Origin: Metopolophium dirhodum
Lineage: Eukaryota; Arthropoda; Insecta; Hemiptera; Aphididae
DNA: 64,000 nucleotides
Direction of reading: 5' to 3'
NCBI RefSeq assembly: GCF_019925205.1
Contig: NC_083566.1
Location: 36,649,558-36,713,557 of the forward strand
Below the pieces are notes generated by a model that did no database searches, was not told the DNA's origin, and saw nothing but the letters and a program-made list of their open reading frames with translations. A program made the translations under genes and the position numbers. Below, piece after piece: positions 49,402 to 60,960 of this stretch (position 1 is the stretch's first letter; each line of letters begins with the position of its first letter).

Positions 49402-50131
49402 CAGTGAAACTTCCATATAACAAACTTCCATTTAACGACATTTTCTGTTTAACGAAATATTTTTAAGAACTTATGACTTTATGACCTTCATTGTTAATTA
49501 CACGTAAATTTATCTCCAAATAACGAATCTGATGTTTCTATATAACGAAATAATTATTCGATAAAAACCAGTTAACTATCAAATTGATAGTTTAAGTCAT
49601 AGTTCTAAAATAATACATGAATAATGTACCCGATAAAGATAAGACACCGAAGGTAGGCAAACTGATTAATTTTACTGTAGAACACTTCAGTTCCAATATC
49701 GGTGCAAACGAGTATACATTCTTTCGTTTAGAACTTGACGATATAGAAACTTTTTACGAAAGAAGGACAATTTTCAAAAATAATAAGCAAACAAAACTTA
49801 CTGATTATTTCTTTTAAATTATATTTAAGGTTAAAAATTAAATTAAACTGTAATATGATGTAAAACTTGACGATATAGAAACTTTTTACGAAAGAAGGAC
49901 AATTTTCAAAAATAATAAGCAAACAAAACTTACTGATTATTTCTTTTAAATTATATTTAAGATTAAAAATTAAATTAAACTGTAATATGATGTTTGATGT
50001 TGTTTTTACATGCATACAATATACATAATAAAAAAAAAGTTGAATTAATACGTAATTTTATTTAACGAATTCCTCTATATAACGAATTTTTTTTGCTGCT
50101 TATTCGACTTCGTTATATGGAAGTTTCACTG
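49402..50131 (+). mobile_element. Tigger/pogo-type element inserted in the OTU remnant
   Basis: The ends CAGTGAAACTTCCATATAAC and GTTATATGGAAGTTTCACTG are inverted repeats with flanking TA duplications (49400-49401, 50132-50133), as for pogo/Tigger elements. Inside, a frame at 49617-49814 ends in KLTDYFF, like the tail of Tigger transposases. It has no DDE core. A 132-base segment holding the end of this frame is tandemly duplicated. Confidence 0.75.
49729..49992. repeat. 132-bp tandem duplication inside the Tigger-type element
   Basis: Units 49729-49860 and 49861-49992 are almost identical, starting at ...ACTTGACGATATAG and ending ...CTGTAATATGATG. The near identity marks it as more recent than the decay of the frame. 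Confidence 0.8.
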
Positions 50132-50779
50132 TAGTACCGTCAATGTGCATCACTAAATGGTACGGGTATATGTCAGAAGCAGCGTGGTGGCACAAGGGGT
50201 GGCAAATGTGGAATTAAGGGACATGTAAGTCTGACATTCGGTAATATTTCTGTAAATATTACAACATGGCATCGTGCTGTATAGTTCAAACCATTGCCAA
50301 TTTTCACAAACGTGCTGTACGACACTTGCCCGTAATTGAGGCACACGTGAGACAGTGCCGTCCATGAATTACGACAATAAATAAAAAAAAAGCACGAACC
50401 GTCTCCCTCCCCATGCACAGCACGATGAGGTACCATGACACTGCAAATGTATATGAGCTCCATGTGTGTTATCAAATTAAAACAAAGTTTCTGGAAAGTT
50501 TCGTTTGTAAATTAGTATTATCAATAACAAAAAAATAATATTAATATTATTTTATATTTTGTAACTGATGACAACAATTTACATGAGCACAATAATATTG
50601 CAATAAACAAAAATTCTATCGCGAATCTCAAAATCCCGGTTTGAGCCCTTTTCGGGGTTAAATTAGCATATTTTCTGCCAAGAGGTTATAACTTTATCTG
50701 GAAGTGGATGTTTGTTATATGAAGCGTCATTTGGTGGATGTACATTTGACGACTTATATCCAGTATTATCAGTTACAAG

Positions 50780-51343
50780 CAGTGGTGTATTGGTAAATAT
50801 ATTTATGGGTATACGCACCAATAAAATATGTATGTAACCTAAACGATTAAATTATATCATCGTATATATTATATAACGTTATTGCAGTTCAATTAGTATA
50901 TAGTTTTTAACATTATTTTATTAATTTTTGTATAATGTAACAATAGAAAATAAAACAAAATCAACTCGAATGTCAAAAAAATTAAAATAATAATAACATT
51001 ATTATTATAGGTACAATCTATAGAATTTTCCACAAAGATTTTTTGTATTCAATATTGGGTTTACTAAATTGAACTTAAAGTCTTAAAATACATTAAACAC
51101 AACGCATATTGTTATGTAACTTATATTCAATACCTACTTCAATTGATAAATAATTCATTAATACGAATAACGTTTTTTTCCTATATGAACTATTAAATAA
51201 ATTTTAAATCTTATTTGGTTTTCTGGTTATTTCGGAAGCGTATACCCGTAAAATAAGATTTTACATTGGGTATACGCTGAAAATCGAAAATCTTCTGATG
51301 GGTATACGGCGTATACCCACGTACCCGGACCAATACACCACTG
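50780..51343. mobile_element. hAT-type MITE inserted in a LINE ORF1 remnant
   Basis: The ends CAGTGGTGTATTGGT and ACCAATACACCACTG are perfect inverted repeats flanked by the identical 8-bp duplication GTTACAAG (50772-50779 and 51344-51351). Subterminal GGGTATACGC and GCGTATACCC are also inverted. It has no coding frame. Confidence 0.85.
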
Positions 51344-51351
51344 GTTACAAG

Positions 51352-51890
51352 ATTACTTTTAGAAGTTGGTTTTTTCCGAAGTTTTAGTCCTCTATAAATT
51401 GAAACACCCAAAGTTTTATCCTCTCTGAGTTGATAAGTATGGTATTCAACGTTCTTGTCCTTGAGAAAATGAATTAGAGTTTTGAATGATTCCAAGTTTG
51501 AGGATTGTATTTTTGATTTGTCGGTGGAAGATTTACAAATAATGTTGTCTACGCCAATTATTTCAATTAGTCTAGACTCTAGACTCTAGAGCACAGTTCG
51601 GGAAAATTCTCAACGCCTTTTACGAAAATTGTAGGAGGTGGTTTGTTTTGTCAGTATCAATGTCAATCTGTTCTGTAAGGAAAGTGGAGGAATTTGTGAC
51701 CTGATTTTCATCTTAACTTCAAAACGATTTTATGAAGAGAGAATTTTTTTTTACTTTTTCTTCTTGTTCTTTGGGTATTTGGTGAGGTGGGTTGTTTAGA
51801 AAAAGAAGAGTTGATATAATTTCTTTTGCTACTGGTTTTCATAACAGACCAACTTGGATCGGTTGAGTTGTTGTTTTTAAAATACTTTTT
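51352..51890 (-). pseudogene. LINE (Jockey-like) ORF1 remnant
   Basis: Read on the minus strand from about 51880: a basic Ser/Thr-rich start (SWSVMKTSSKRNYINSS), then PPTIFVKGVENFPELC, IIGVDNIICKSSTDKSKIQ and FKTLIHFLKDKNVEYHTYQL. This is the PRE_C2HC-type RNA-binding region of nucleic-acid-binding ORF1 proteins of Jockey-like LINEs. One stop lies in the TCTAGA duplication near 51580. The frame is cut by the hAT MITE whose target duplication starts at 51344; what follows below 50771 could not be aligned. Confidence 0.65.
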
Positions 51891-52017
51891 TAATTACTAA
51901 TACTTATATACTATTTATTGTGTATGTAAATATTTAATTTAAGTTCAACCATTTTATGTACATAAATACTAAATGCAGTATGAGTACATATTACTAGTCT
52001 CAAAGTATAAATCAAAA

Positions 52018-52090
52018 TATTCCGGGCGTAATTTACTATACTTTTTTACTACCTGTTCACCGTTAGCGCAATTTACAACCGTCCGTTTTA
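52018..52090. repeat. diverged GGCGCAGTTTAC-type repeat
   Basis: GGGCGTAATTTACTATAC...TTTTTTAC and AGCGCAATTTACAACC match the motif series at 46018-46125 with several changes, so they are probably a second relic of the same terminal sequence. Confidence 0.35.
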
Positions 52091-52375
52091 TACTACAGAA
52101 GTGTTCAGCATATTATAATATCAGATTTGACCTAACAAAAAAGGTAACTCATCGTCATTGAGCTATAAATGGGTGTCGGTGCTTGTCATTTATTAAGGAG
52201 TAAAATTTAGGGAATTAATTCACATGTTGTATCAGGCTTGCGCAGAACGTGCATGTGCGTGAGTATGTAAATCGGTATTAGTGTGAGTGAGCTATAATTA
52301 CACGCCCAGATAATGATATTAAGTATTAACACACGCGCATGCACTAGTCAGTGATTGACTTCGATGATTATCGTG

Positions 52376-52734
52376 CACTATTTTGATGAACAAAAATGCT
52401 TTTACAGGAAAAAATTTCACGCCTCGTTGATATTTCGGATTTTGGTCATTTTTTTTTTATCTGAAAGATGAGAAGTTTCTGCAGGTTGGATCCAAGCTCG
52501 AATTCTTATTTTACTTTAAATAATAGTAGAAAAATACGTTTGAAAAAGAACAAATATTGTGCATTGTTCAAATGCAAATTCCAGCTTCTATAATTATAAT
52601 TTTTAAAATCGGGCTTTGATCCAACCTACAAAATGTTCTCTACTTTTAAATTAAAAAAAATTAACGAAATCTGACTACGGGGCGTGGGAGTTTTTCCTGT
52701 AAGACATGTTTTTGTGCCAAAAAATGGACCGGCT
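52376..52734. mobile_element. foldback element with ~110-bp imperfect arms
   Basis: The left arm (about 52385-52500; TTACAGGAAAAAATTTCACG ... GGTTGGATCCAAGC) and the right arm (about 52610-52725; GGGCTTTGATCCAACC ... GGAGTTTTTCCTGTAA) are reverse complements with scattered mismatches, separated by about 110 bases. This is the form of a foldback or long-TIR MITE. No target duplication could be fixed. Confidence 0.55.
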
Positions 52735-52984
52735 TCGACCCCCTTAAGATCCAAGCAAACAACTTATAACGTGAAGTTTTGCAAACAATTTAAAAACATT
52801 TTGGAACATATTTTGTGACAATTTGAACTTGTTGACCTACGTACCCGAACAATAATAAATCACTATTAATGTCAACACTCAACATATAATAATACGGAGC
52901 ACATGTATACCGTACTGGGATATTATCTTTATATCAAACACACTAAAATATTTTTTTTTGACCAACCTAGACCTTATATAGTTA

Positions 52985-53660
52985 TATCATCCAATGTAGG
53001 GATTAAAATATACTTTCTAACAATCACTTTATTTAATTCCTGAAGGTCTAGCATAATTTTAAGCTTCCATCTGCTTTATGAACTATAGCAATGTTTTCGA
53101 ACACTGTTTAGGCTCTTCAACTGTGTTTATGATACCACTTTTCAGAAGGCTATCTAGCTCTTTTTTAATTTTTCCAAAACAGCCAGAGTAACTCCCCTGG
53201 GTGGTTTAACAACACCCTCAGAATTCCTCATTATTTTGATCTTATACTCTCCTTGAAACATTCTCATACCCTAAAATATTTCTTTATTGTTAATTATAAA
53301 CAAATCTTTTTATCTTTATTAACATTGTTTGTTTGTATACCAATTATTTTTCACGTTTGTTGTTTTCTCTCTATTAATCCAAACACAATACAACCTCTTA
53401 ATCTTCACAATAGCTGTACATCAAGATTTATAACTAAAAAGGTTACTATTTAGTACTATTTTGATTCTTTACTGAACAATCTAATACTACTTTTCCAATT
53501 GGCTTGAGTTTAAACCCTCCATAAGCTTCTAACTTTAAATTAGTATCACTGAGTTTCACATTTTCTAATTTTTTAAATATTTTAAAAGACAACAGGTTCA
53601 CATGAGATTTCAGTGTCCAACTTTATATTCTTCTTCATAGTATTATTCAATCTGGATTTT
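52985..53660 (-). pseudogene. Ty3/gypsy pol remnant (protease end and RT start)
   Basis: On the minus strand, about 53640-53450 resembles a retropepsin: LDT followed by a Cys-containing loop, then FKKLENVKLSDTNLKLEAYG and a G-K-V strand. The expected DTG reads DTE. At about 53270-52990 a second frame gives the N-terminus of a Ty3/gypsy reverse transcriptase (KPPRGVTLAVLEKLKKELDS, then SGIINTVEEP and ADGSL with frame changes). The rest of pol, gag and any LTRs are absent. It is a degraded fragment and not functional. Confidence 0.6.
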
Positions 53661-53962
53661 TTGAATATATGATTTATTATTAATTAACTATTATGGTAAT
53701 TATGATTTTTTTTTTAAAAATATACATTTTTAATTTTGTGTTTTAATAATATATTGTATGAATAAACAAATAAACATATTTTATGTTGTCAGAAATGACA
53801 ATACTGCTCTGACAATGGCTGTGACCAAGGTTTATAGATAATCTACAATTTATAGATTATAGATAATGGTTATGGTTCTTAAAAGAACCAATTATATTTA
53901 CTCCTGGGTCCAGACGTCTACGATTTGACTAAATTGTACTTTACCGCCCAATGCAAAATTTT

Positions 53963-54990
53963 CGATTTTTAGATTCTGAGCGGAGTTTAAACAAAGAATG
54001 TATTGGTTTAACAATGATGTATGTTTTTTTTCTGTCTGTTAGGAACATGGATATTAAGCATGCTTCGATTTTTGAGATCATCATCTTTTCTGATAAAAAA
54101 GTGGACCTAGTTGGAGGTCAAAATTGAAAATTCCAAGTAGTTTTAGAAAGCGTCGAGAAAAACAAAACAAAAGTGAAAGAAAAGTGATAATTTTTACGCA
54201 AAACCAATTTTTGAGGAAATCGATTTTATTTTTTTATTGTAACTCAAAAATTTATAACCGTAGACCATTGGATATTGGAATGTTCACCAAATATTTATAT
54301 TAGCATTTCACATAAGTCGTAATATTTTTATAATATTTTTACTCTTTTTGAGCTAGTTATAACCTTGAAAAATGTTTGTAATTTTTTTTTAAACTATTCT
54401 CGATAAAAACTTTTTCAGATAGTAAAAAAGTTTGAAAATGTAATACAATATTCCTTATAAGTTTCATAAAATATGAGTTCAAAAAATACATATTTTATTC
54501 AAGATTTTTTTATATGCAAATGAAGTTAAAATTTTGACAAAATTCAACAATATATTAAACATTTTTTAATTAAAAATTCATAAATGATTTACTTTTCAAA
54601 GCTAACATTGTAAATTTTGAAAGAAGACTTCTCTCAAATTTACCATAAGCATGATCAAAAAAAAAAGTTTACCGAAAAGCAATATTAATTTTTTATGAGT
54701 GTTTGAATTTAAATTTTTACGATACCTGTTGGATTTTCATAGGTAAATTAAAGAATTTTCATCAACCTATTTTGGTAATTTATTGTAGCTTAAAAATTAA
54801 TGAACCTAGATACTTGAAATTTTTGCTAAATGTTAAAATGATCATTATCCGTACATAGTAATATTTTCAAACAATTATGAAGCTTTTTCAGCTATTAATA
54901 TCCATGAGAATTTTTTTAAATATTGTCAATTATTATTTAGTTAGAAATTCATAGAAGTTTTTTTTTTCATACCTATTTGTAAAATGCTTC
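53963..54990 (-). repeat. diverged copy of the ~1.4 kb repeat family
   Basis: Starts TTTAGATTCTGAGCGGAGTT...GAATGTATTGG and follows the order of blocks in the copies at 40272 and 43970 (pre-poly-T, aacttttctgat, the gcgtcgagaaaaacaaaa block, tttgagct), with many substitutions. It is an older subfamily member. Confidence 0.6.
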
Positions 54991-55034
54991 GACAATTATT
55001 ATATGTTTTTATAATTTAATGTTAATAGGTAGGT

Positions 55035-55160
55035 ATGTCTGTGTATGTTAGTAATGAATCGTGGACATTTCGTCCTCGTCAAAAAATGAGTTTACAGACG
55101 TTTCTTCCCCGGCAATTATTATTATTGGACGTAAGGTCCAGGGAGCTATTATCCATAGAA
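55035..55160. repeat. decayed 'GGACATTTCGTCC'-type repeat
   Basis: GTGGACATTTCGTCCTCG, ACAGACGTTTCTTCCCCGG and TGGACGTAAGGTCC look like degenerate repeated units of about 30-50 bases. The 70-77 codon frames across them have no domain character. Confidence 0.3.
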
Positions 55161-55279
55161 CGTTTAGTTTTCCGGTTTCTAAATCATTATTATTTATTAA
55201 TTTCTTCAAAAGTTCATTATTTCACGTACAATATACATTTATTTTTAATGAACAATTTAATTTTATAAAATGAGCCAAT

Positions 55280-57286
55280 GTCTAATATACCTAAATACGC
55301 AATAAATATGTAATAAAGATTTGACTTGTAGGTACTATACAGTATACAGCCTACCGGTTTGTTGAATAAATTTATATTAATACATTAAAGTATAGGGTGT
55401 TATACTGTGTTATATTATGGGGCATTATAATATAGTGTGTGCTTTGCTTCAGCGTAAAAATAAAGATCTCATATTATTGAGTTATTGACTGTTATAAAAG
55501 ATAAATTTTAATCACTTTCAATAATTTCAATCTATTTCAAACATTCCATGATACTGGTAATCAAGCAAGTATTTAATAATGAAGTATCGGTTCAATTGTG
55601 TTTTTATCTTTTAAACCAATATATCTGGTAAAAAGTTCAGGAGTTGGGCTTAGCCGTTAGATATATACAAGACAAACAATTTAGAGAGGCTGTAAAAATG
55701 ATTCCTGCCTTAGCATTTCTTCAGACAGATATTGTAAAAAAAGATAATTTATATTTGTTTTGTTATGCCCTGTGCATTTTTGTATGTAAATTAGAAAACT
55801 GTGTTTGAGTGTCAGATCACGGACAATGCGTGCTACAGCTAATTAGGTGGTAGGTAAGCAATCCACCTACTAAGCTATTGAACGTGAATACATTTCAATT
55901 ACTGTTGTTTTGTTAAAAAATAAAATATTTTTATTATATAATATAGTATTTTATTATACATGCATTAAGCATTTTTCTGTTTTAAAAATAAATAATTCAT
56001 TTAATATATATTATACTCGTATATTTAATATGATAATATGTATGTATGTATGTTTGTATTCCTAAGATATAGGTACATAAATATATTATTACAGCACTTA
56101 TGTTTATCAAAATACAGTTGAACGTTACTATTATTAAATGTAAAGTGCCTATACTAACTATTATAAAATCTAATTCACAATGAACATATAAGACAATGGA
56201 TCAATGAAGCCACATTATAACATTTAACATCTAAATTATATTTATAAATTATTAATGTAAAAAAACCAAATTTCCTATAACTAAATGTTACCACCAGTCA
56301 TGTAAACCATAGTAGACTAATCACTAATAAACCTTTGTATTTGAAGCCTTAAATTAAATAAAAAAAAAAAAAATATAATATCATATCATTAATGGTCAGT
56401 TTTATATATTATATGTATGTTTGAGTAAATGTATATAAACCAATCTACAAAATTGTGCTTACATTAAGGAATAAACATTAGTATAACTTATTAAATGCAG
56501 ATTAAAATATACCTAGTTTATTTAAAAAAAAAAATATATGCGTATTATATTATATATACACTTACAGACTGATATTAACGTTGTCGATGGACAGTTCAGT
56601 ACCTATAGCACGTTACATAATTGCACAATGTGTGTGCTTAATTATATATAATCACCAATATAAGCTACTTATGAGTCATGTTTTATCTAAGTATCTTCTT
56701 AACTCTAATATGCTCTTTGTTGGGGTATTTGAACATGGTCAATAAAGCGATCCTGAGCTTTAATATATTATGAATAATGGTTTGACTACCAATGACAAAA
56801 ATATATCTGAATTAATATGATTACCAATTTAAGTGTATAAAGACTTATGAAAATGCGTTGAAATATAATATAAAAATCATTATTTAGCTCTACTAAATTT
56901 AATTTATACCAATAAATAAATTATTTAAATTAAAACTATTAATGAATTTAGTAAACTTCAGAGAATCGTAGTTAATAAACTACCAAATTGATAAATGATA
57001 ATTTGACTATTAACATTTTCAGAAACAAAAGTTTTACCAGAACCCATTGATAAATAAAATTGATGTTGCTGTTGATACAACTATGTGATTCATATTTTGA
57101 AATTGTAATAGAAGATTCCCAGTTAAAAATAAAGAAATATATCTTTTTTTTTTATATAAAATTCCATAATAGTTAAAAAAAACCTCACCTACATTCTAAA
57201 ATGACATAAGATACACCCTGTATATAATAACAAGAAAAAAATTTAAATAATAATAATAATATAAAATACATTTTTGGTCCAACTTC
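55280..57286. other. AT-rich intergenic DNA
   Basis: No coding region or named repeat was seen; the PIAS-like gene's 3' UTR probably occupies the last few hundred bases, but no canonical AATAAA was recognised. Confidence 0.45.
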
Positions 57287-58451
57287 TTATTCCACCTCAT
57301 TGATAATGCATTTTTCTTCATCCAAATTCATAAGTTCTTTTTCGGTATTAGGAGTAATATTCATGATTTTGGTCTCATTATTTTCATTTACAATCCATGA
57401 ACCATCCGTTATAAACTCTATATCTGTACAGTCACCATCTAGTTCTGGACTTGTGACAATAGCCAAAAAAAATAATTGTATTTGTATTTCATCGTACAAG
57501 CAAGATATATCACATATTGGACACTTCCATGTTTGTTTCTTTTCATTCATTAAAAGAAATATCTTAGCATCAAAACATTGTAGATGAGTACAATGGATAG
57601 ATTTTGCCGGTATCTCCATTCTTTTTTTACCTAATGGACACAACAAGGAAAAACTATAACCTGATTTACATGTGACCAAATCTGGATCTGCTAACATTCT
57701 AATTATATCTTCTTGAGTCTCTTCTGAACTCTTACCTCCTTTCTCTTGAAGTCTTCTTATCAACATATCCACAGTTAATCGTTTTACTAGACACATTGTT
57801 AGGGCGTAATTATTTTGATCAGGAGTCCATTTTATAAAGAACATATTTAAAACTGATGGGTCCAAAGCCAATAAATTGGTGCAATCAATAGGCTGTGTAG
57901 CTTCATTTGGTGGTGGCAATGAATTATAAGATGGAAGTACACAAGGTGAAAAACCAAATTTAATGTCAAGTCCCGGGGGCAAATAATCCGTTATTAATAG
58001 TGTGCCATCATCTTCTATTTTCCCAATTCGAATCTGGAACTGAAAGTAATTTTGTTTATCTGAAGTGGCAAGACACAAGTCAACAAGAACAATATGTTTG
58101 AGTAACAGACGAAATTCAAATGGCTCTCCACTCATAGCTGAAATAAAATAGACATTATAAATATAATTAACTTAGAAATTATCATAAAATATATTTTGAT
58201 AAATTACTTAGTAGAGTTGGCTTGATGACTTCATGAAGAACTTTATAAAATGTTAATTTTTCGAACTCGAAATGGGATTGAAAATGGATGAGACCATTTT
58301 TGTTACCACGATTTGATGCATTCATACCAAATCCTGTTGCATCTTGTGTCACCACATTTGTTTGTCGATTTGAAGGCGATTGACTTGATACTACAGAACT
58401 AACTGGCTGATAACTTCCCGATGCATTCTGATTTGTATTATCGCTCGCCAT
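57287..58451 (-). CDS. PIAS-like E3 SUMO ligase (PINIT and SP-RING)
   Basis: Exons 58451-58208 and 58137-57287 join in phase 1 (CTA A|GTAATT donor, TTTATTTCAG acceptor) and give 364 residues from the ATG at 58451. PIAS proteins attach SUMO to nuclear targets such as transcription factors and chromatin proteins. The PINIT region covers about 64-205 (LTFYKVLHEVIKPTLL; the PIDCT at 163-167 matches the PINIT signature). The SP-RING is at about 248-292, with CPLGKKRMEIP, CTHLQCFD and WKCPICD keeping the zinc ligands. DIEFITDGSW follows, as in PIAS. There is no SAP domain, and the protein ends soon after in an acidic tail. The frame stays open upstream of the ATG to about 58509, where TTTTTTTGTTTAAAG may be an acceptor, so further 5' exons are possible. 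Unlike the UGT, its codons are AT-rich. Confidence 0.88.
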
Positions 58452-58509
58452 AGTGTTTACAGGAATAGTATTTGCACAAATGCGGTTACTTTGAATTTGG
58501 GGAAACTTT

Positions 58510-58951
58510 AAACAAAAAAATTTTAAAAAGTAAAATTATTATCTCTGAATCTTAATGTTTTTTAGCTATAGCTAAAGACTTAATCTTTTTTCATTTTCAT
58601 AGTTTTTTCCTTTTTATAGATTGCTCTCCCGGGTTTGTTCAATGCTAGCTTTACACTGGTATTGTATACGTTATTTTAGTTATGTTTTCATATACATTTT
58701 GCCCTACTCCTAAATAGGTATTGGTCAGTAGACATTCTATCCTTATCTTTCAGACATGAACTAAATGATACAACTTTTATTTTCAAGTTAATTAATAGTA
58801 TAAATTTTTTTTTTATTATTATTTTAATAAAATAAGACATTCCTAGCCGTTACTGGCTATCTATATCTATTGATAATAGACAATATTAGTTTGTAGCTAT
58901 TTTAAGAGGATAATTATATATAATAGTATCAATGATGCTCCTGATCTATTA
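58510..58951. other. region upstream of the PIAS-like gene
   Basis: AT-rich. It may be an intron if the possible acceptor at 58510 is used, or promoter sequence if the ATG at 58451 lies on the first exon. No SAP-encoding exon was found here. Confidence 0.35.
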
Positions 58952-59295
58952 AAGGATGTCACACCCACTTTGGTTCTAGTGTATAAATACCTATTATAAA
59001 ATTTAATTGTGACAGTTGCGTTTTTTAAAAAAAATTTAAATTTTGAAAAGTTAAAGGTATTTTAAAAATGTTGAAATTTTTGATATTTCTTAATGATATA
59101 ATGAACTTTATATTGGGTATAATGGAAAAACGCAACGACTTGCTCTCAGAAATATTGTCACAATTCAATTTTATAATAGGTATTGATACTCTAGAACCAA
59201 AATTCAACAAGTTCTATTCAGACTGTGTAAACGTGTTTTGTCTATATCGTACATGTGTAAGATGGAGACAACACATGTGGGTGTGACGTCATCTT
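58952..59295. mobile_element. foldback MITE with GATGTCACACCCAC-type ends
   Basis: The left end AAGGATGTCACACCCACTTT and right end TGTGGGTGTGACGTCATCTT are inverted. A second inverted pair, GGTTCTAGTGTATAAATACC near 58973 and GGTATTGATACTCTAGAACC near 59179, runs on through ATTGTGACA. Together they form a long foldback structure without coding capacity. Confidence 0.6.
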
Positions 59296-60960
59296 AAATT
59301 GAAGTCCAACATTTTACAACCGTTCTACATTTATGTTGTATATACCTAACCTAACCAGTACAGAGCACCAACTATTAAAAAAAACTCCCCTATTCCTATA
59401 GCTGTGTAATAAACTCTCGATGAGAGTTGATTTTTTTCCCCATTTTCAAAGGATATATTAAAATATGCTCACATAAATGTAATACTGGGTATGCCTAATA
59501 ATTGTATTATTATATAATTTAAGATGCTTATTGTAAACATTACATATAAGATTATATCTTCTGTAATATCGTTCTAATTTATAAACTATCTGTACTAGAA
59601 TTGGGTTTCCGACCGTTTTATACAATCAAATAAATTATTATTATTTTAATAAAATTACTTAAAATATACAATACTTACATAATATATTATATTAATATTA
59701 CTGTATTATTATTACAGTCCATTCACCATTATATTATCTTAACATTTTTATTTTGCATAACAGCTTTTGTTATTACATTTTAATATTTTTTTATGTATAT
59801 TTTATTGTAAAATATTAACTGTAAATTTAAAATAAGTTTAGTTTTCTGATATTGAAATAAAATCACAAATTGAACATATATACAGAGAATAAAAAAGAAA
59901 TTATATTTTGTTTAACTGGTAGGTATTCCATAATTGATCCCCCTTCTAATGACTGTCCTATTTAATTTGAAGTTTATTTTTCTCTAAGTTCCAAAAATAA
60001 AATAGATTGGACATTAAAAATCTGTTATTAGACAATAATATTTCGAGAAAAATACCATGTTGGTAATAATATTAAATTTTTTTTTGTCATCTTCATTACA
60101 TTTAATAATGCAAATGAATTGTATTAATGGAGTTGTTCTTTACTGACTTAAATATTTATGATTTTAAAGGTTTCATTGTTGTGCACAAAAAAATATGTCC
60201 GTAATGAGATTAAATATTTTCAATTAAAAAGGATCATTTGAAGGCACCTACCTAATAGGTATTATATTTGTGTATATTTTAAATTAATTTTATTTTGAAA
60301 ATATAAAGAACAGAGGCTTTGTAAAATAATTATTTACATTTAATTCATTATGTTATAATTTATAGATGATCCGTGTAGTACATTTTGGTCCATTTTTAAT
60401 AATTAACTGTGTATTTTTTAATGGGTCTATTGATGAAAATAACCATTCCCACAAATTAATATCATAGTTAATAATAGATTCAACATGTTTACAAGCGCTT
60501 GAAATACAGTTCTACATTTTGTATAATCCAAAATATTAGCTAGGTTTTTGTATAAACCTCTAATTTTTCTTATTTTATTTGTTACTTGTTATAGTTATTG
60601 CTTATTTTATTTAAGGTTATACAAATCTCATTTCTATACCAATATATTATTTTAAATTTTAAAAAATGTTTTAAAGTGACAGTTACATATATTATTTCTG
60701 GGTTGCATGAATAATCACTAAACATGTATTGAATAAATGAGTTAATAGTCCCTATTAAACATGATTGGTTCATTAAATTAATTAATTTTTCATGCAACCT
60801 GGCATAAGATTTGTAAATTAAAAAGTATAATAGGTATTTGGAGAGTTAGATATCACTACATAATAAGATATATCATAGGTTTTTCTAAAGTTAGGAATAA
60901 ACTATTTGTACTCGAAGCTATTCATTTTAATTTTTATTTGCTAAAATTAATTATTGTGTT
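59296..60960. other. AT-rich intergenic DNA with one ORF relic
   Basis: A 71-codon frame on the minus strand (60582-60797) and the interrupted frames beyond it have a slightly protein-like look (SYARLHEKLINLMNQSC start, aromatic-rich helix). They could be the tail of an old transposase. I do not recognise it and assign no function. Confidence 0.35.

Larger units (their letters stand above)
48780..50480 (-). pseudogene. Helitron-like remnant with an OTU protease domain, broken by a Tigger MITE
   Basis: On the minus strand at about 50150-50440 two frames together give an OTU cysteine-protease-like pattern. GEGDGSC is the catalytic Cys box, followed after frame changes by LRASVVQHVCENWQWF and YMSLNSTFATP. 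At about 48960-49060 the same strand reads FFELCKNDYLARRFLYIEVP and then AYFIW, which matches the segment just before the helicase in animal Helitron proteins. Between them lie 49086-49400 and the inserted Tigger-type element. OTU domains between the Rep and helicase parts are known in Helitrons. All parts carry stops or frameshifts. The family call is an inference; the OTU part is the more certain. Confidence 0.5.
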
